Shown one piece after another: positions 33,448 to 41,970 of a DNA stretch of 64,000 nucleotides. The translations under genes and the position numbers were made by a program. Origin of the DNA: Bradyrhizobium japonicum USDA 6 (GTDB taxonomy: Bacteria > Pseudomonadota > Alphaproteobacteria > Rhizobiales > Xanthobacteraceae); the NCBI RefSeq assembly GCF_000284375.1, contig NC_017249.1, positions 1,364,001 to 1,428,000 of the forward strand. Direction: 5' to 3'. The notes under the pieces are model-generated. The model was not told where the DNA came from. It was given only the letters and a program-made list of their open reading frames with translations, and did no database searches. Within the stretch, counting starts at the first letter, position 1; the number at the start of each line of letters is the position of its first letter.

Positions 33448-33641
33448 TCATCCCTCTTCAGCTTGCGCCGGCCCCAATGCGGCTCCTTTCCCTTCGGGTT
33501 AAACTCCGGGACGTAGTGACGGTTCAATGCCCGCAAGACGCGGATGCGGGCAAACACCGTCGGACCGCCGGCTTCCGCCACCAAGATCAGTGCCTCCATT
33601 GCCGCTTGCCATTCCGGCGCAGTGCGCTCCCTTCTGGGCAT
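33444..33641 (-). CDS. Small conserved-type hypothetical protein (65 aa)
   Basis: A 65-residue basic protein with the helix EWQAAMEALILVAEAGGPT, the segment FARIRVLRALNRHY and a charged tail WGRRKLKRDE. The pattern recurs, as far as I recall, in small proteins of Bradyrhizobium, often in several copies per genome; its function is unknown. It overlaps the following frame by 4 bp. Coding probability is supported by amphipathic helices and codon bias. Confidence 0.55.
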   Translation of the reverse strand: MPRRERTAPEWQAAMEALILVAEAGGPTVFARIRVLRALNRHYVPEFNPKGKEPHWGRRKLKRDE

Positions 33642-33751
33642 CGCAGCGATGTATTCGCCGGCATCGAGTAGTGTCAGCGGCGATCGACCACCTGAACTAA
33701 CCCCGATGCAGGTATGCCGATATCGGCTGCTGGCCTAATCACTACTCTGGC

Positions 33752-34225
33752 TCAGAGGCCAAGATCGGACAGGCTCGGATGATCGGCGGGACGAGGTTTG
33801 CTGCGGTCCCAGTGGTATTTCCGTTCCGACTCTTTGATCGGGAGGTCATTGATACAAGCAAAGCGGCGGCGCATCAGACCATCTTCGTTGAAGTCCCAAT
33901 TTTCGTTTCCGTATGAGCGGAACCAGTTGCCTGAATCATCGTGCCATTCATACGCAAATCGCACCGCTATAAGGTTGTCCGTGTACGCCCAAAGCTCTTT
34001 GATCAAACGATAGTCGAGTTCCTTTGTCCATTTCCGCGTGAGGAACGCAACAATCTCGGCGCGCCCTTTCGCGAATTCGGCTCGATTCCTCCAGTAGGAG
34101 TCAATGGAATAGGCGAGCGAGACCTTTTCCGGGTTGCACGTATTCCAGCCGTCTTCTGCCTGTCGCACTTTCAAAATCGCGGTTTCGCGCGTGAAGGGCG
34201 GAAAAGGGGGGCGACTTTCACTCAT
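33752..34225 (-). CDS. DUF1348 / NTF2-like protein
   Basis: A 157-residue protein of the nuclear-transport-factor-2-like fold, DUF1348 type. Landmarks are [51 protein letters not shown] and the C-terminal [21 protein letters not shown] (in part). The family is widespread and of unknown function; the cone-shaped fold often binds small hydrophobic molecules. The gene is alone and its GC content appears lower than that of core genes here. Confidence 0.85.
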   Translation of the reverse strand: MSESRPPFPPFTRETAILKVRQAEDGWNTCNPEKVSLAYSIDSYWRNRAEFAKGRAEIVAFLTRKWTKELDYRLIKELWAYTDNLIAVRFAYEWHDDSGNWFRSYGNENWDFNEDGLMRRRFACINDLPIKESERKYHWDRSKPRPADHPSLSDLGL

Positions 34226-34592
34226 GATGCTTCTCCGGCTAAGTTTTGCTCGGGCGCAGGTGCCAGAGCTGCGTTACTCGTCGAAATTCCTAGAGAGAAA
34301 CCATCTTGCTTGATGACACGCGAGTTTCTGTGATCGCATGTCCCCGTGGACCTGCTCGGGCCTCCACTCGTCAGGTGGGCCGTGACGGTAGGAGTGACCA
34401 AGAGCTAGATCAATAGACGACCACCAATCCGAGATTGGCGTTGGTGCTACCTATTACGGTAGTCGTGACCACGCTGCACGTCGCGCGCGAGAATTCGCGG
34501 CTATGCGATGAGCGTGCTCGATACCCTCTTCGGTCTTGCGGAAGGCGGCGACGCAAAAACTCCACTAACCAGAGTCAAAGGTAGGGAAGGCT
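34226..34592. other. Intergenic region, no gene recognised
   Basis: This 367-bp stretch next to tRNA-Thr has no open frame with family character and several stops in all frames. It may be decayed island DNA. Confidence 0.35.
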
Positions 34593-34780
34593 CTAGCCTG
34601 GAAGCAAGTCGCCGCTCGCGAGAATCCTGACATAGGTCCCGCTCTCGTGCAGCTCGAGCCAGCCTTTCTCGACCAAGTGCTTGATGCCCGCCCTGAACTC
34701 CGGGCCGCTCGCCTTTCTGCATTCGTACTCATCGGCGCGTAGAGCACCGCTTTCCAAAAAAGCCCAACAAACAAGGGAAA
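34593..34780 (-). pseudogene. Probable 3' gene remnant next to tRNA-Thr
   Basis: The minus-strand frame ending at 34593 contains DEYECRKASGPEFRAGIKHL followed by VEKGWLELHESGTYVRI, which reads like the C-terminal winged-helix-like end of a real protein. No start codon exists between it and the tRNA, so the 5' part is missing. It sits directly downstream of the tRNA 3' end, where integrative elements often insert. Confidence 0.4.
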
Positions 34781-34786
34781 GGCTGG

Positions 34787-34858
34787 TGCTGCCAGACAGG
34801 ATTGAACTGTCGACCTCTCCATTACCAATGGAGTGCTCTACCACTGAGCTACGGCAGC
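34787..34858 (-). tRNA. tRNA-Thr (GGT)
   Basis: Read on the minus strand, GCTGCCG at the 5' end pairs with TGGCAGC at the 3' end, the D arm is GCTCAGTGGTAGAGC, the anticodon stem-loop is CTCCA-TTGGTAA-TGGAG with anticodon GGT, and the T arm is GACAG-TTCAATC-CTGTC. Length is 72 nt with discriminator A and no encoded CCA. Confidence 0.96.
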
Positions 34859-35176
34859 ATGTGCTGGGATAAGAATCGGCCGCCAGGGGGGCCTACCAAG
34901 CGGGCCGATATCTGCCACAAGCCCCCCTCCTGTGCAAGCTTGCTAGCTCCGCCAAAACGAGAAAATCGGGTCGATATCGGGGCCAAAATGCCCGTTTTCA
35001 GGTGAAAGTACCGACTTTCCGCCGATTTCGGTTCCGATATCCCCGGCCAACTGGCCAGTTGGCCGCGGCATGGCATTCGGCCCATTTTCGACTTTCGCAC
35101 GAACAGTTCGCGAGGGGCCTCTTGAGCTGCCGCATTCTCCGGGCATGTTATCGCGGATCGCTGTAATGGACCGCTG
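34859..35176. other. Intergenic region between divergent tRNA-Thr and a small protein gene
   Basis: These 318 bp carry no recognisable gene. They should contain the promoter for the leftward tRNA and for the rightward 62-aa gene. A direct motif GGCCAACTGGCCAGTTGGCC (35043-35062) is a perfect palindrome. Confidence 0.5.
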
Positions 35177-35365
35177 ATGGCTGACGAGAACGACAAGAGC
35201 ACGAGACAAGTGAGAGGGGCGCGGGACGACCGGCTGAAATCGGCGCTGCGCGAAAACCTGAAGCGGCGGAAGGTGCAGGCGCGCGAACGTGCCGCGATCA
35301 CCGACCCCTCGCAGAATGACGATGCTTCCCTAGATGAGGGGACCGCCGGCAAGACCGGCGATTGA
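35177..35365 (+). CDS. Small basic hypothetical protein (62 aa)
   Basis: A 62-residue highly charged protein (KSALRENLKRRKVQARERAA) with an acidic, disordered-looking tail. As far as I recall, an equivalent short gene lies next to murA in related genomes. Here the next gene is a cNMP/reductase fusion instead. Function is unknown. The ATG follows the spacer from tRNA-Thr. Confidence 0.6.
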   Translation: MADENDKSTRQVRGARDDRLKSALRENLKRRKVQARERAAITDPSQNDDASLDEGTAGKTGD

Positions 35366-35394
35366 AGTCTGGCGATTGGAATTTTTTGGAGTGC

Positions 35395-37113
35395 ATGGAC
35401 GTGGCAATGGGGCAGGACGAGCAGGAACGAAACGATGGTGACGCGCAGATGTCGCGGTTCACACGCCCCGAGCAGACCTTTCCAGCGTTGACTTCGGCCG
35501 AGATCGAGCGCATGCGCAATTTCGGCGAGGTCCGCACCTACGCCGACGGCGAATTCCTGTTCGAGACCGGCAAGCCCGGTCCGGGCATGTTCGTCGTGCT
35601 GAAGGGCCACGTCGCCATCACCCAGCGCGACGGGCTCGGCAATGTCACGCCGCTGATCGACCAGGGGCCGGGGCAATTCCTGGCCGAGCTCAGCCAGCTC
35701 TCGGGCCGGCCGGCGCTGGTCGACGGCCGCGCCGACGGCGAGGTCGAGACACTGCTGCTGCCGCCGCCCCGCCTGCGCGCGCTGCTGGTCGCCGAGGCCG
35801 AGCTCGGCGAGCGCATCATGCGCGCCCTGATCCTGCGCCGGGTCAATCTGCTTCAGGCCGGCGTCGGCGGTGTGGTGCTGATCGGACCCTCGCATTCGGC
35901 CGGCGTGGTGCGCTTGCAGGGCTTCCTCACCCGCAACGGCCAGCCGCATCATCTGCTCGATCCCGAGCGTGACCGCGATGCCGCCGAGGTGATCGCGCGT
36001 TATTCGCCGAAGCCGGAAGACTGGCCGCTGGTCGTCGCGGCAAGCGGCGAGGTGCTGCGCAACCCCAGCGAAACCGAGGTTGCGCGCGCGATCGGCATGA
36101 TCGGCGGCCCTCGTAACGACCGCATCTACGATGTCGCGATCGTCGGCTGCGGACCCGCCGGGCTGGCGACCGCGGTGTATGCCGCCTCCGAAGGGCTTTC
36201 GGTCGCCGTGCTCGACACCCGCGCCTTCGGCGGCCAGGCCGGCGCCAGCGCGCGCATCGAAAACTATCTGGGCTTTCCGACCGGCATTTCCGGCCTGGCC
36301 CTGACCGCGCGCGCGTTCAACCAGGCGCAGAAGTTCGGCGCCGACATCATGATCCCGGTCACGGTGAAGTCGCTCGACTGCACGCGCAGGGACGGTGCCT
36401 TTGCGGTGACGCTCGACGGCAGCGATCCCTTGCGCTCGCGCGCAGTCGTGGTTGCGAGCGGCGCGCGTTATCGCCGCCCCGAGATCGAGAACCTCGACAA
36501 GTTCGAGGGCCGCGGCGTCTGGTATTGGGCCTCTCCGGTCGAGGCGCGGCTCTGCGCCGGCGAGGAGGTGGCCCTGGTCGGTGCCGGCAATTCGGCGGGG
36601 CAGGCGGCCGTGTTCCTGTCGGGTCACGCCAAGAAGGTGCTGATGATCATCCGCGGCGGGGGCCTGGGGGCCAGCATGTCGCGCTATCTCATCGAGCGCA
36701 TCGAAGCGACGCCCAACATCGAATTAATGTTCAACACCGAGATCACCGCGCTCGAGGGCGACGAGGCCTCGCTGCTGCGGCGCATCCGCTGGAGGAGCCG
36801 GCTGTCTGATGACGAGGACTCCGCCGACATCAAGAATCTCTTCTTGTTCGTCGGCGCCGATCCCGCCACCAGCTGGCTCGACGGCTGCGGCGTCACGCTC
36901 GATCGCGGCGGCTTCGTCGTGACGGGCGCGCAGTCCGAGCTGAACCAGGGCAAGCTGGTGGCCCCACTGGAGACCTCGGTGCCCGGCGTCTACGCGGTCG
37001 GCGACGTCCGCTCCGGCTCGGTCAAGCGCGTCGGCGGCGCCATCGGCGAAGGCGCACAGGTCGTGGCCTCCCTACACGGCTATCTCGGCGACGCCGCAAA
37101 ACCGGCGCTTTAG
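35395..37113 (+). CDS. FAD-dependent oxidoreductase with N-terminal cNMP-binding domain
   Basis: A 572-residue fusion. Residues about 20-145 form a cNMP-binding domain (YADGEFLFETGKPGPGMFVVLKG); about 150-235 look like a thioredoxin-type fold without a CxxC pair; the rest is a thioredoxin-reductase-like module with the FAD motif VGCGPAGLATAVYAAS, the NAD(P)H motif VGAGNSAGQAA and the C-terminal GVYAVGDVRSG. The redox cysteine pair of thioredoxin reductase is replaced (YWASPVEARLC). ATG 35395 has GGAG upstream. The domain order suggests redox activity gated by a cyclic nucleotide or other ligand. Confidence 0.88.
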   Translation: MDVAMGQDEQERNDGDAQMSRFTRPEQTFPALTSAEIERMRNFGEVRTYADGEFLFETGKPGPGMFVVLKGHVAITQRDGLGNVTPLIDQGPGQFLAELSQLSGRPALVDGRADGEVETLLLPPPRLRALLVAEAELGERIMRALILRRVNLLQAGVGGVVLIGPSHSAGVVRLQGFLTRNGQPHHLLDPERDRDAAEVIARYSPKPEDWPLVVAASGEVLRNPSETEVARAIGMIGGPRNDRIYDVAIVGCGPAGLATAVYAASEGLSVAVLDTRAFGGQAGASARIENYLGFPTGISGLALTARAFNQAQKFGADIMIPVTVKSLDCTRRDGAFAVTLDGSDPLRSRAVVVASGARYRRPEIENLDKFEGRGVWYWASPVEARLCAGEEVALVGAGNSAGQAAVFLSGHAKKVLMIIRGGGLGASMSRYLIERIEATPNIELMFNTEITALEGDEASLLRRIRWRSRLSDDEDSADIKNLFLFVGADPATSWLDGCGVTLDRGGFVVTGAQSELNQGKLVAPLETSVPGVYAVGDVRSGSVKRVGGAIGEGAQVVASLHGYLGDAAKPAL

Positions 37114-37182
37114 TCAAGGACAAGACAAGGGAATGGCAAGTCGAATGAGGCTTGCCATCCTGACGTGTCCCACAGACTATCC

Positions 37183-37262
37183 CTCATCCTGAGGAGCCGC
37201 GACAGCGGCGTCTCGAAGGATCGAGGCCCGGAACGATCAGCCGGGCCCTCATGGTTCGCGCG
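37183..37262. repeat. Intergenic repeat (CTCATCCTGAGGAG type)
   Basis: CTCATCCTGAGGAGCCGC followed by GCGTCTCGAAGGATCGAGGC and GGGCCCTCATGGTTCGCGC matches an abundant rhizobial intergenic repeat with imperfect inverted arms. It fills most of the space between the reductase fusion and EthD genes. Confidence 0.55.
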
Positions 37263-37341
37263 GCGATGCGAAGGCATCGTCCGCAAGCGTGCTTTGCACG
37301 CCATGAGGATCTACCAAGAAAACGCTTAATGGGAGGACTAA

Positions 37342-37650
37342 ATGGCCGAACTCGTCGTGCTCTACAAGACGCCCAAGGACGCTGCCGCCTTCGACAAGCA
37401 TTATGCCGAAACCCACATTCCGCTCGCCAAGAAACTTCCCGGCTTGAAGAAATACGCCGTCAGCACGGGGACGGTCGGCTCCCCCGCCGGACCTTCCGGG
37501 GTCCATCTCGTCGCCATCCTCAGCTTCGACAGCGTAGCCGACATCCAGAAGGCATTCGGCAGCGAAGCGGGCAAGGCGGCCGCGGGCGACGTGCCGAAAT
37601 TCGCCAGCGGCGGTGCCGATCTGCTGATCTTCGACACCAAGGAAGTGTGA
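37342..37650 (+). CDS. EthD-family protein
   Basis: A 102-residue ferredoxin-like-fold protein of the EthD type. It begins AELVVLYKTPKDAAAFDKHY with ETHIPLAKKLPGLKKYAV following, typical of the dimeric alpha-beta barrel, and DVPKFASGGADLLIFD near the end. EthD was first seen in ethyl tert-butyl ether degradation; most members have no known reaction. A GGGAGGA ribosome site lies 6-10 bp upstream. It is monocistronic between two intergenic repeats. Confidence 0.88.
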   Translation: MAELVVLYKTPKDAAAFDKHYAETHIPLAKKLPGLKKYAVSTGTVGSPAGPSGVHLVAILSFDSVADIQKAFGSEAGKAAAGDVPKFASGGADLLIFDTKEV

Positions 37651-37673
37651 TCCAACTTTCGTCGAAGACCTCG

Positions 37674-37739
37674 TAGCCCGGATGGAGCGACTTGTCCGCC
37701 GTAGCTCGAAGAGCGAAGGCGGAAGCACAATCCGGGCTA
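37674..37739. repeat. Intergenic repeat with TAGCCCGGAT inverted ends
   Basis: TAGCCCGGAT (37674-37683) and ATCCGGGCTA (37730-37739) are perfect inverted copies around a GC-rich core with GAGCG/CGAAG segments. It may act as a terminator-like hairpin after the EthD gene. A shorter relative is at 32366-32402. Confidence 0.65.
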
Positions 37740-37914
37740 TAAAATGCAAACTGCCGTCGTTTGTGACAGCGGTGCAAAAAATTCAGTCATGCGCTTGTCG
37801 ATTCGCACGACGGCGCATGGCTCCGCACGAGCCTGTGACATCGCGCATGTAGCCATTCAATGAGGACCGTAATATCAATCGCCTGATCTCAATGCAGAGA
37901 GTAGGAGAGATGCC

Positions 37915-38424
37915 GTGGTTCTTGGGTTGAGCCTGCCCGCCTTCACGTTGGTCCATGTCATCGTCAGCCTGATCGGCATCGCCGCCGGCCTGGTCGTCAT
38001 GTTCGGCCTGCTGGGGTCGAAGTCGATGCCGGGCCTCACCGCGATCTTCCTGCTGTTCACGATCCTCACCAGCGTCACCGGCTTCCTGTTTCCGTTCAAG
38101 GAGCTGCTGCCCTCGCATATCATCGGCATCATCTCGCTGGTGCTGCTCGCGATCGCCTGCCTCGCGCTGTACGGCATGAAGCTCAAAGGTGTGTGGCGTC
38201 CGGTCTATATCGTGACCGCGATGATCTCGCTCTATTTCAACTGCTTCGTGCTGGTGATCCAGTCGTTCCTGAAGGTGCCGGCGCTCGCCGCACTCGCGCC
38301 CGCCGTGCCGCCGAATCCACCGGGAGGCCCCGTCTTCGCCGTGGTGCAGGGCGTCGTGCTGGTGTTTTTCGTGGTGCTGACCATCGGTGCCTGGCGCCGC
38401 TACAAGCCGATGACGTTTGCCTGA
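37915..38424 (+). CDS. Integral membrane protein, four to five helices
   Basis: A 169-residue protein starting at GTG 37915. Hydrophobic segments are clear at about residues 8-32, 42-60, 66-87, 95-120 and 140-160 (for example VHVIVSLIGIAAGLVVMFGL). A Pro-rich loop (AVPPNPPGGP) lies before the last helix. No catalytic motif is seen. It precedes the haloperoxidase-type hydrolase gene by 114 bp on the same strand; co-transcription is possible. Function unknown. Confidence 0.72.
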   Translation: MVLGLSLPAFTLVHVIVSLIGIAAGLVVMFGLLGSKSMPGLTAIFLLFTILTSVTGFLFPFKELLPSHIIGIISLVLLAIACLALYGMKLKGVWRPVYIVTAMISLYFNCFVLVIQSFLKVPALAALAPAVPPNPPGGPVFAVVQGVVLVFFVVLTIGAWRRYKPMTFA

Positions 38425-38538
38425 TTGCACGTTCGCGGTCGGTGCGCGGCATCGACCTCGCGATATCGCCCGACCATCTCCGGATTGCCGGCTCGCGTTT
38501 TGCGAGCCCCGGATTGATTCTCACTGAAGGAGCCATTC

Positions 38539-39363
38539 ATGCCCACCATCACCACCAAGGACGGCGTCGAGATCTTTTTCAAGGATTGGGGCTCGGGCCA
38601 GCCGATCGTGTTCAGCCATGGCTGGCCGCTGTCGGCCGACGACTGGGACACGCAGATGATATTCTTCGCCAATCACGGCTACCGCGTCATCGCCCATGAC
38701 CGCCGCGGCCACGGCCGCTCGTCTCAGGTCGCCGACGGCCACGACATGGATCACTATGCCGACGATCTCGCGGCGGTGACCGCGCATCTCGACCTCAAGA
38801 ACGCCATCCATGTCGGCCACTCCACCGGCGGCGGCGAGGTCGTGCACTACATCGCCCGTCACGGCGAGAGCCGGGTGGCGAAGGCTGCGATCCTCTCGGC
38901 GGTACCGCCGCTGATGGTGCAGACGGCGGCCAATCCCGGCGGCCTGCCGAAGAGCGTGTTCGACGATCTCCAGAAGCAGCTCGCCGCCAGCCGTACCGGC
39001 TTCTACCGCGACCTCGCTTCCGGGCCTTTCTACGGCTACAACCGTCCCGGCGCGAAGCCGTCGGAAGCGGTGATCCAGAACTGGTGGCGCCAGGGCATGA
39101 TGGGCGGCGCGAAGGCGCATTACGACGGCATCGTCGCGTTCTCGCAGACGGACTTCACCGAGGACCTGAAGAAGATCAGCGTGCCCGTTCTGGTGATGCA
39201 CGGCGACGACGACCAGATCGTTCCCTACGCCGATGCCGGGCCGCTGTCGGCCAAGCTGCTGAAGAACGGCACGCTCAAGACCTACAAGGGCTTCCCGCAC
39301 GGCATGCCGACCACGCACGCCGAAACCATCAACGCCGACCTGCTGGCGTTCTTCAAGGCGTGA
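38539..39363 (+). CDS. Alpha/beta hydrolase, cofactor-free haloperoxidase type
   Basis: A 274-residue hydrolase of the non-haem chloroperoxidase/arylesterase group. Landmarks are [36 protein letters not shown], the nucleophile elbow [10 protein letters not shown], the acid region [13 protein letters not shown] and the His in [10 protein letters not shown]. These enzymes hydrolyse esters and can make peracids that halogenate in vitro. It has a GAAGGAG ribosome site before ATG 38539. An intergenic repeat follows directly. Confidence 0.9.
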   Translation: MPTITTKDGVEIFFKDWGSGQPIVFSHGWPLSADDWDTQMIFFANHGYRVIAHDRRGHGRSSQVADGHDMDHYADDLAAVTAHLDLKNAIHVGHSTGGGEVVHYIARHGESRVAKAAILSAVPPLMVQTAANPGGLPKSVFDDLQKQLAASRTGFYRDLASGPFYGYNRPGAKPSEAVIQNWWRQGMMGGAKAHYDGIVAFSQTDFTEDLKKISVPVLVMHGDDDQIVPYADAGPLSAKLLKNGTLKTYKGFPHGMPTTHAETINADLLAFFKA

Positions 39364-39372
39364 GGGAGTCTT

Positions 39373-39521
39373 CCTTCTCCCCTTGTGGGAGAAGGTGGCG
39401 CGAAGCGCCGGATGAGGGGTCTGCTTCAACGGGTCGAACTGCAAGAGTTCACGCGCGGAGACAACCCCTCACCCGTCTCGCCGCTTCGCGGCGAGCCACC
39501 CTCTCCCACAAGGGGAGAGGG
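39373..39521. repeat. Intact palindromic intergenic repeat, about 150 bp
   Basis: Outer arms CCTTCTCCCCTTGTGGG...AGAAGG and ACCCTCTCCC...GGGAGAGGG enclose GGCGCGAAGCGCC and GCCGCTTCGCGGC hairpins and a variable middle. This is the uninterrupted form of the element split by the IS at 6.6-7.8 kb; related sequence is at 62728-62848. It lies between convergent genes. Confidence 0.75.
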
Positions 39522-39528
39522 AAGAGTG

Positions 39529-40182
39529 TCACTTCAAGATCGCCCTGATCGCATCGAACGTGCGCTTCACGAAGACCTCCGGCTTCTCCCGCACATCTTC
39601 GCCGATCCAGCTCTCGCCGCCGACGCGCATCGCGCCGGTGGCGATCATGGCGACGAGCCGCGCCTTCAGCCTGTCCGATTTGGTTTTGGCACGCTGCGAA
39701 AGCCCTTCGGCCAGCGCGCGCTCGAGCTTCTCGTATTTGAGCTGATCGCGCGCCTGAAGCGCGGGATTGTCGCGCTTGAGCCGCGACATCGCCGCCGCTT
39801 CCGCCGGGTCGATCCGCCTGACCGCCGCCGCGATCGCATTCTCCGCCGCCGTCAGCATGGTTTCGCCCGCTGGCCGCGCCACGACCTCTGCGACCAGCGC
39901 GCTTGCTGCGCCTTCCTGCCAGGCGGCGACCACGTCCTCTTTCGACGCGAAGTAGTGGAAGAAGCTACGGCGTGACACGTCCGCCGCGGTCGCGATGTCG
40001 TCGATGGTCGTGGCCTCGAAGCCGCGCTCCAGGAACAGCGCCATCGCCGCGCGGGTCAGCCGCTCGCGCGTCGCCTGCAGCTTGCGCTCGCGCAGGCCGG
40101 GGCCATCAGGGGATTTTGCCCCTGCCGCCAATGGCTTGGCGCCTTTCCTGGCTGATGTCCCGGTGGCCTTCGAAGCCTTCAA
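39529..40182 (-). CDS. TetR-family transcriptional regulator
   Basis: A 217-residue regulator. The N-terminal helix-turn-helix (about residues 36-82) has RERLTRAAMALFLERGFEATT, IDDIATAADVSRRSFFHYF and ASKEDVV. A basic, Ala/Lys-rich leader precedes it. The C-terminal ligand domain is of the common TetR_C type. It diverges from an SDR gene across an 82-bp spacer that contains a 13-bp palindrome, so it probably represses that gene and itself. Confidence 0.88.
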   Translation of the reverse strand: MKASKATGTSARKGAKPLAAGAKSPDGPGLRERKLQATRERLTRAAMALFLERGFEATTIDDIATAADVSRRSFFHYFASKEDVVAAWQEGAASALVAEVVARPAGETMLTAAENAIAAAVRRIDPAEAAAMSRLKRDNPALQARDQLKYEKLERALAEGLSQRAKTKSDRLKARLVAMIATGAMRVGGESWIGEDVREKPEVFVKRTFDAIRAILK

Positions 40183-40203
40183 TTATTTCACCTCTTGCAA
40201 ACT

Positions 40204-40216
40204 TGCACTCAGTGCA
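40204..40216. promoter_or_regulatory. 13-bp palindrome, probable TetR operator
   Basis: TGCACTCAGTGCA is a perfect 6-1-6 palindrome in the short spacer between the TetR-type gene and the divergent SDR gene. TTGCACT-type half sites are common for this TetR group. Confidence 0.65.
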
Positions 40217-40264
40217 CATTTAGACCGGTCGCGGGGCTTTTCCAGCCCCGAACGGAGATATGGC

Positions 40265-41203
40265 ATGACCGACTGGAGCACGGCAGACATCCCCTCTCTC
40301 AGCGGCAAGACGGCCGTCGTGACAGGAGCGACGGGCGGCCTCGGCTACGAGACGGCGATGGCGCTGGCGGGCGCCGGTACCATTGTCATACTCACCGGAC
40401 GCAACGACGCAAAGGGCCTGCGGGCGATCGAGGGCATTTGCGAGCGGTTTCCCAACGCATTGATCGCCTACGAGCATCTCGATCTCGCCAGTCTTTCCTC
40501 CGTCGCCGATTTTACCAGGCGCTTTGCCGCCAGCAACGAGCAGCTCGATCTCCTGATCAACAATGCCGGCGTGATGGCGCTGCCGAAGCGGCAGCAGACG
40601 GAGGATGGTTTCGAGATGCAGCTCGGCACCAACTATCTCGGCCATTACGCGCTGACGGCACAGCTGTTGCCGCAGCTTCGCCGCGCGAAGGCGCCTCGCA
40701 TCGTCAATCTGTCGAGCCTCGCGCACCGCTCCGGCGCGATCAATTTCGACGATCTGCAAGGCAAGCGTTCCTATCGTCCCTGGCGCGCCTATTGCCAGTC
40801 CAAGCTGGCGATGCTGATGTTTTCGCTGGAGCTGCAGCGCCGCAGTCTCGCCGCCGGCTGGGGCCTGACGAGCCTTGCTGCCCATCCCGGCTACGCGCGG
40901 ACCGATCTCATTCCGAACGGGCCGGGCGCCAACACCTTCCAGTCGCGTGTGAGCCGTTGGCTCCAGCCTTTCATGAGCCACTCCGCAGCCGAAGGCGCGC
41001 TGCCCACGCTGTTCGCGGCGACCTCTCCGGCTGCAGAGCCCGGTGGCTATTACGGTCCGAACTGGTTCTACGAATTGAAGGGGCCGCCCGCACCAGCGGA
41101 GATCATGCCGCAGGCGAAGGATTTCGCCGCGGCCGCCATGCTGTGGGATGTCTCGGCGACGTTGACCGGTGTATCCTTCGACGAGATCGCGGTCGCCGCA
41201 TGA
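40265..41203 (+). CDS. Short-chain dehydrogenase (retinol-dehydrogenase-like)
   Basis: A 312-residue SDR. The cofactor motif TGATGGLGYETAMALA is near residue 20, NNAGVM mid-protein, and the catalytic region reads NLSSLAHRSG with YCQSKLAM. The long C-terminal part resembles retinol dehydrogenase/WWOX-like SDRs. It is under the likely control of the divergent TetR regulator and overlaps or abuts the next gene, an NAD(P)-binding epimerase-like protein. Substrate is unknown; lipophilic aldehydes or alcohols are typical. Confidence 0.88.
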   Translation: MTDWSTADIPSLSGKTAVVTGATGGLGYETAMALAGAGTIVILTGRNDAKGLRAIEGICERFPNALIAYEHLDLASLSSVADFTRRFAASNEQLDLLINNAGVMALPKRQQTEDGFEMQLGTNYLGHYALTAQLLPQLRRAKAPRIVNLSSLAHRSGAINFDDLQGKRSYRPWRAYCQSKLAMLMFSLELQRRSLAAGWGLTSLAAHPGYARTDLIPNGPGANTFQSRVSRWLQPFMSHSAAEGALPTLFAATSPAAEPGGYYGPNWFYELKGPPAPAEIMPQAKDFAAAAMLWDVSATLTGVSFDEIAVAA

Positions 41204-41229
41204 GCCGCGGGCCGGTTGGGGACGTCACG

Positions 41230-41889
41230 ATGCAAGTCATCATCTTCGGCGCGACCGGCATGGTCGGGCAGGGCGTGTTGCGCGAATGCCTGATTGACAC
41301 CGGCATCGACCGCGTGCTCGTGGTCGGCCGCAGCCCGACCGGCGTCCGCAGCGCCAAGCTCACCGAAATCACGCACGGCGATTTCACGGACTATTCGGCG
41401 ATCGAAGCGCAGCTCACGGGCTTCGATGCCTGCTTCTTCTGCCTCGGCGTCTCTTCGATCGGCATGAGCGAGGATCGCTATCGCCATCTCACCTACGATC
41501 TCACGCTTGCGGCGGCGACGACGCTCGCGAAGCTCAATCCGCAGATGACGTTCGTCTACGTCACCGGCGCCGGCACCGATTCCACCGAGCAGGGATCGCG
41601 GATGTGGGCGCGGATCAAGGGCAAGACCGAAAACGATCTGCTCAGGCTGCCGTTCAGGGGCGCCTACATGTTCCGGCCCGGCGCGATCCAGCCCCTGCAC
41701 GGCGCCCGCTCCAAGACCGCCTGGGTGCAGGCCGTGTATGCCGCAACCGGGCCGCTCTGGTCGGCGCTGCGCCGGATCTCGCCGCGGCTCGTCACCTCGA
41801 CCGAGCAGATGGGCCGCGCCATGATTCGTGTCGCCCGGGAGGGGTATCCGCGCAAGGTGCTGGAGATGGAGGATATCAATAGCCTCTAG
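41230..41889 (+). CDS. NAD(P)-binding Rossmann protein (NmrA/epimerase-like)
   Basis: A 219-residue atypical SDR. The dinucleotide motif is IIFGATGMVGQGVLREC near the N-terminus, and YVTGAGTDSTEQGSRMW with MFRPGAIQPLHG follow. This resembles the HTATIP2/CC3-like group. ATG 41230 is preferred because GGGGA lies upstream; an ATG at 41200 overlapping the preceding stop would add ten residues and couple translation. It is the second gene of the TetR-controlled operon. Confidence 0.82.
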   Translation: MQVIIFGATGMVGQGVLRECLIDTGIDRVLVVGRSPTGVRSAKLTEITHGDFTDYSAIEAQLTGFDACFFCLGVSSIGMSEDRYRHLTYDLTLAAATTLAKLNPQMTFVYVTGAGTDSTEQGSRMWARIKGKTENDLLRLPFRGAYMFRPGAIQPLHGARSKTAWVQAVYAATGPLWSALRRISPRLVTSTEQMGRAMIRVAREGYPRKVLEMEDINSL

Positions 41890-41970
41890 CCGGCCGGCCC
41901 GTTAGTTTCGCGGAAATTTCCGCGTCCGCGCGCGTTGAGCCTTATCGGCCCCCGAGGAGAAATGCCGGCG

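Noticed and set aside
33129..33516. Small plus-strand frames rich in RRGAIVRRHERGPGCGGRGG
   Set aside because: Such sequences are, as I recall, false translations of a repeated rhizobial intergenic stretch; no ribosome site or family feature.
34787..34858. Open frame MVEHSIGNGEVDSSILSG across tRNA-Thr
   Set aside because: This is the familiar false translation of a tRNA-Thr gene; the tRNA structure is complete.
26907..34858. Integrated element with attachment repeats at tRNA-Thr
   Set aside because: No integrase gene and no second copy of the tRNA 3' end were found inside the window, so the island boundary is offered only as a question.
34849..36627. Minus-strand open frame of 592 codons
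   Set aside because: Antisense to the cNMP/reductase fusion gene and running into tRNA-Thr; composition is typical of a shadow.
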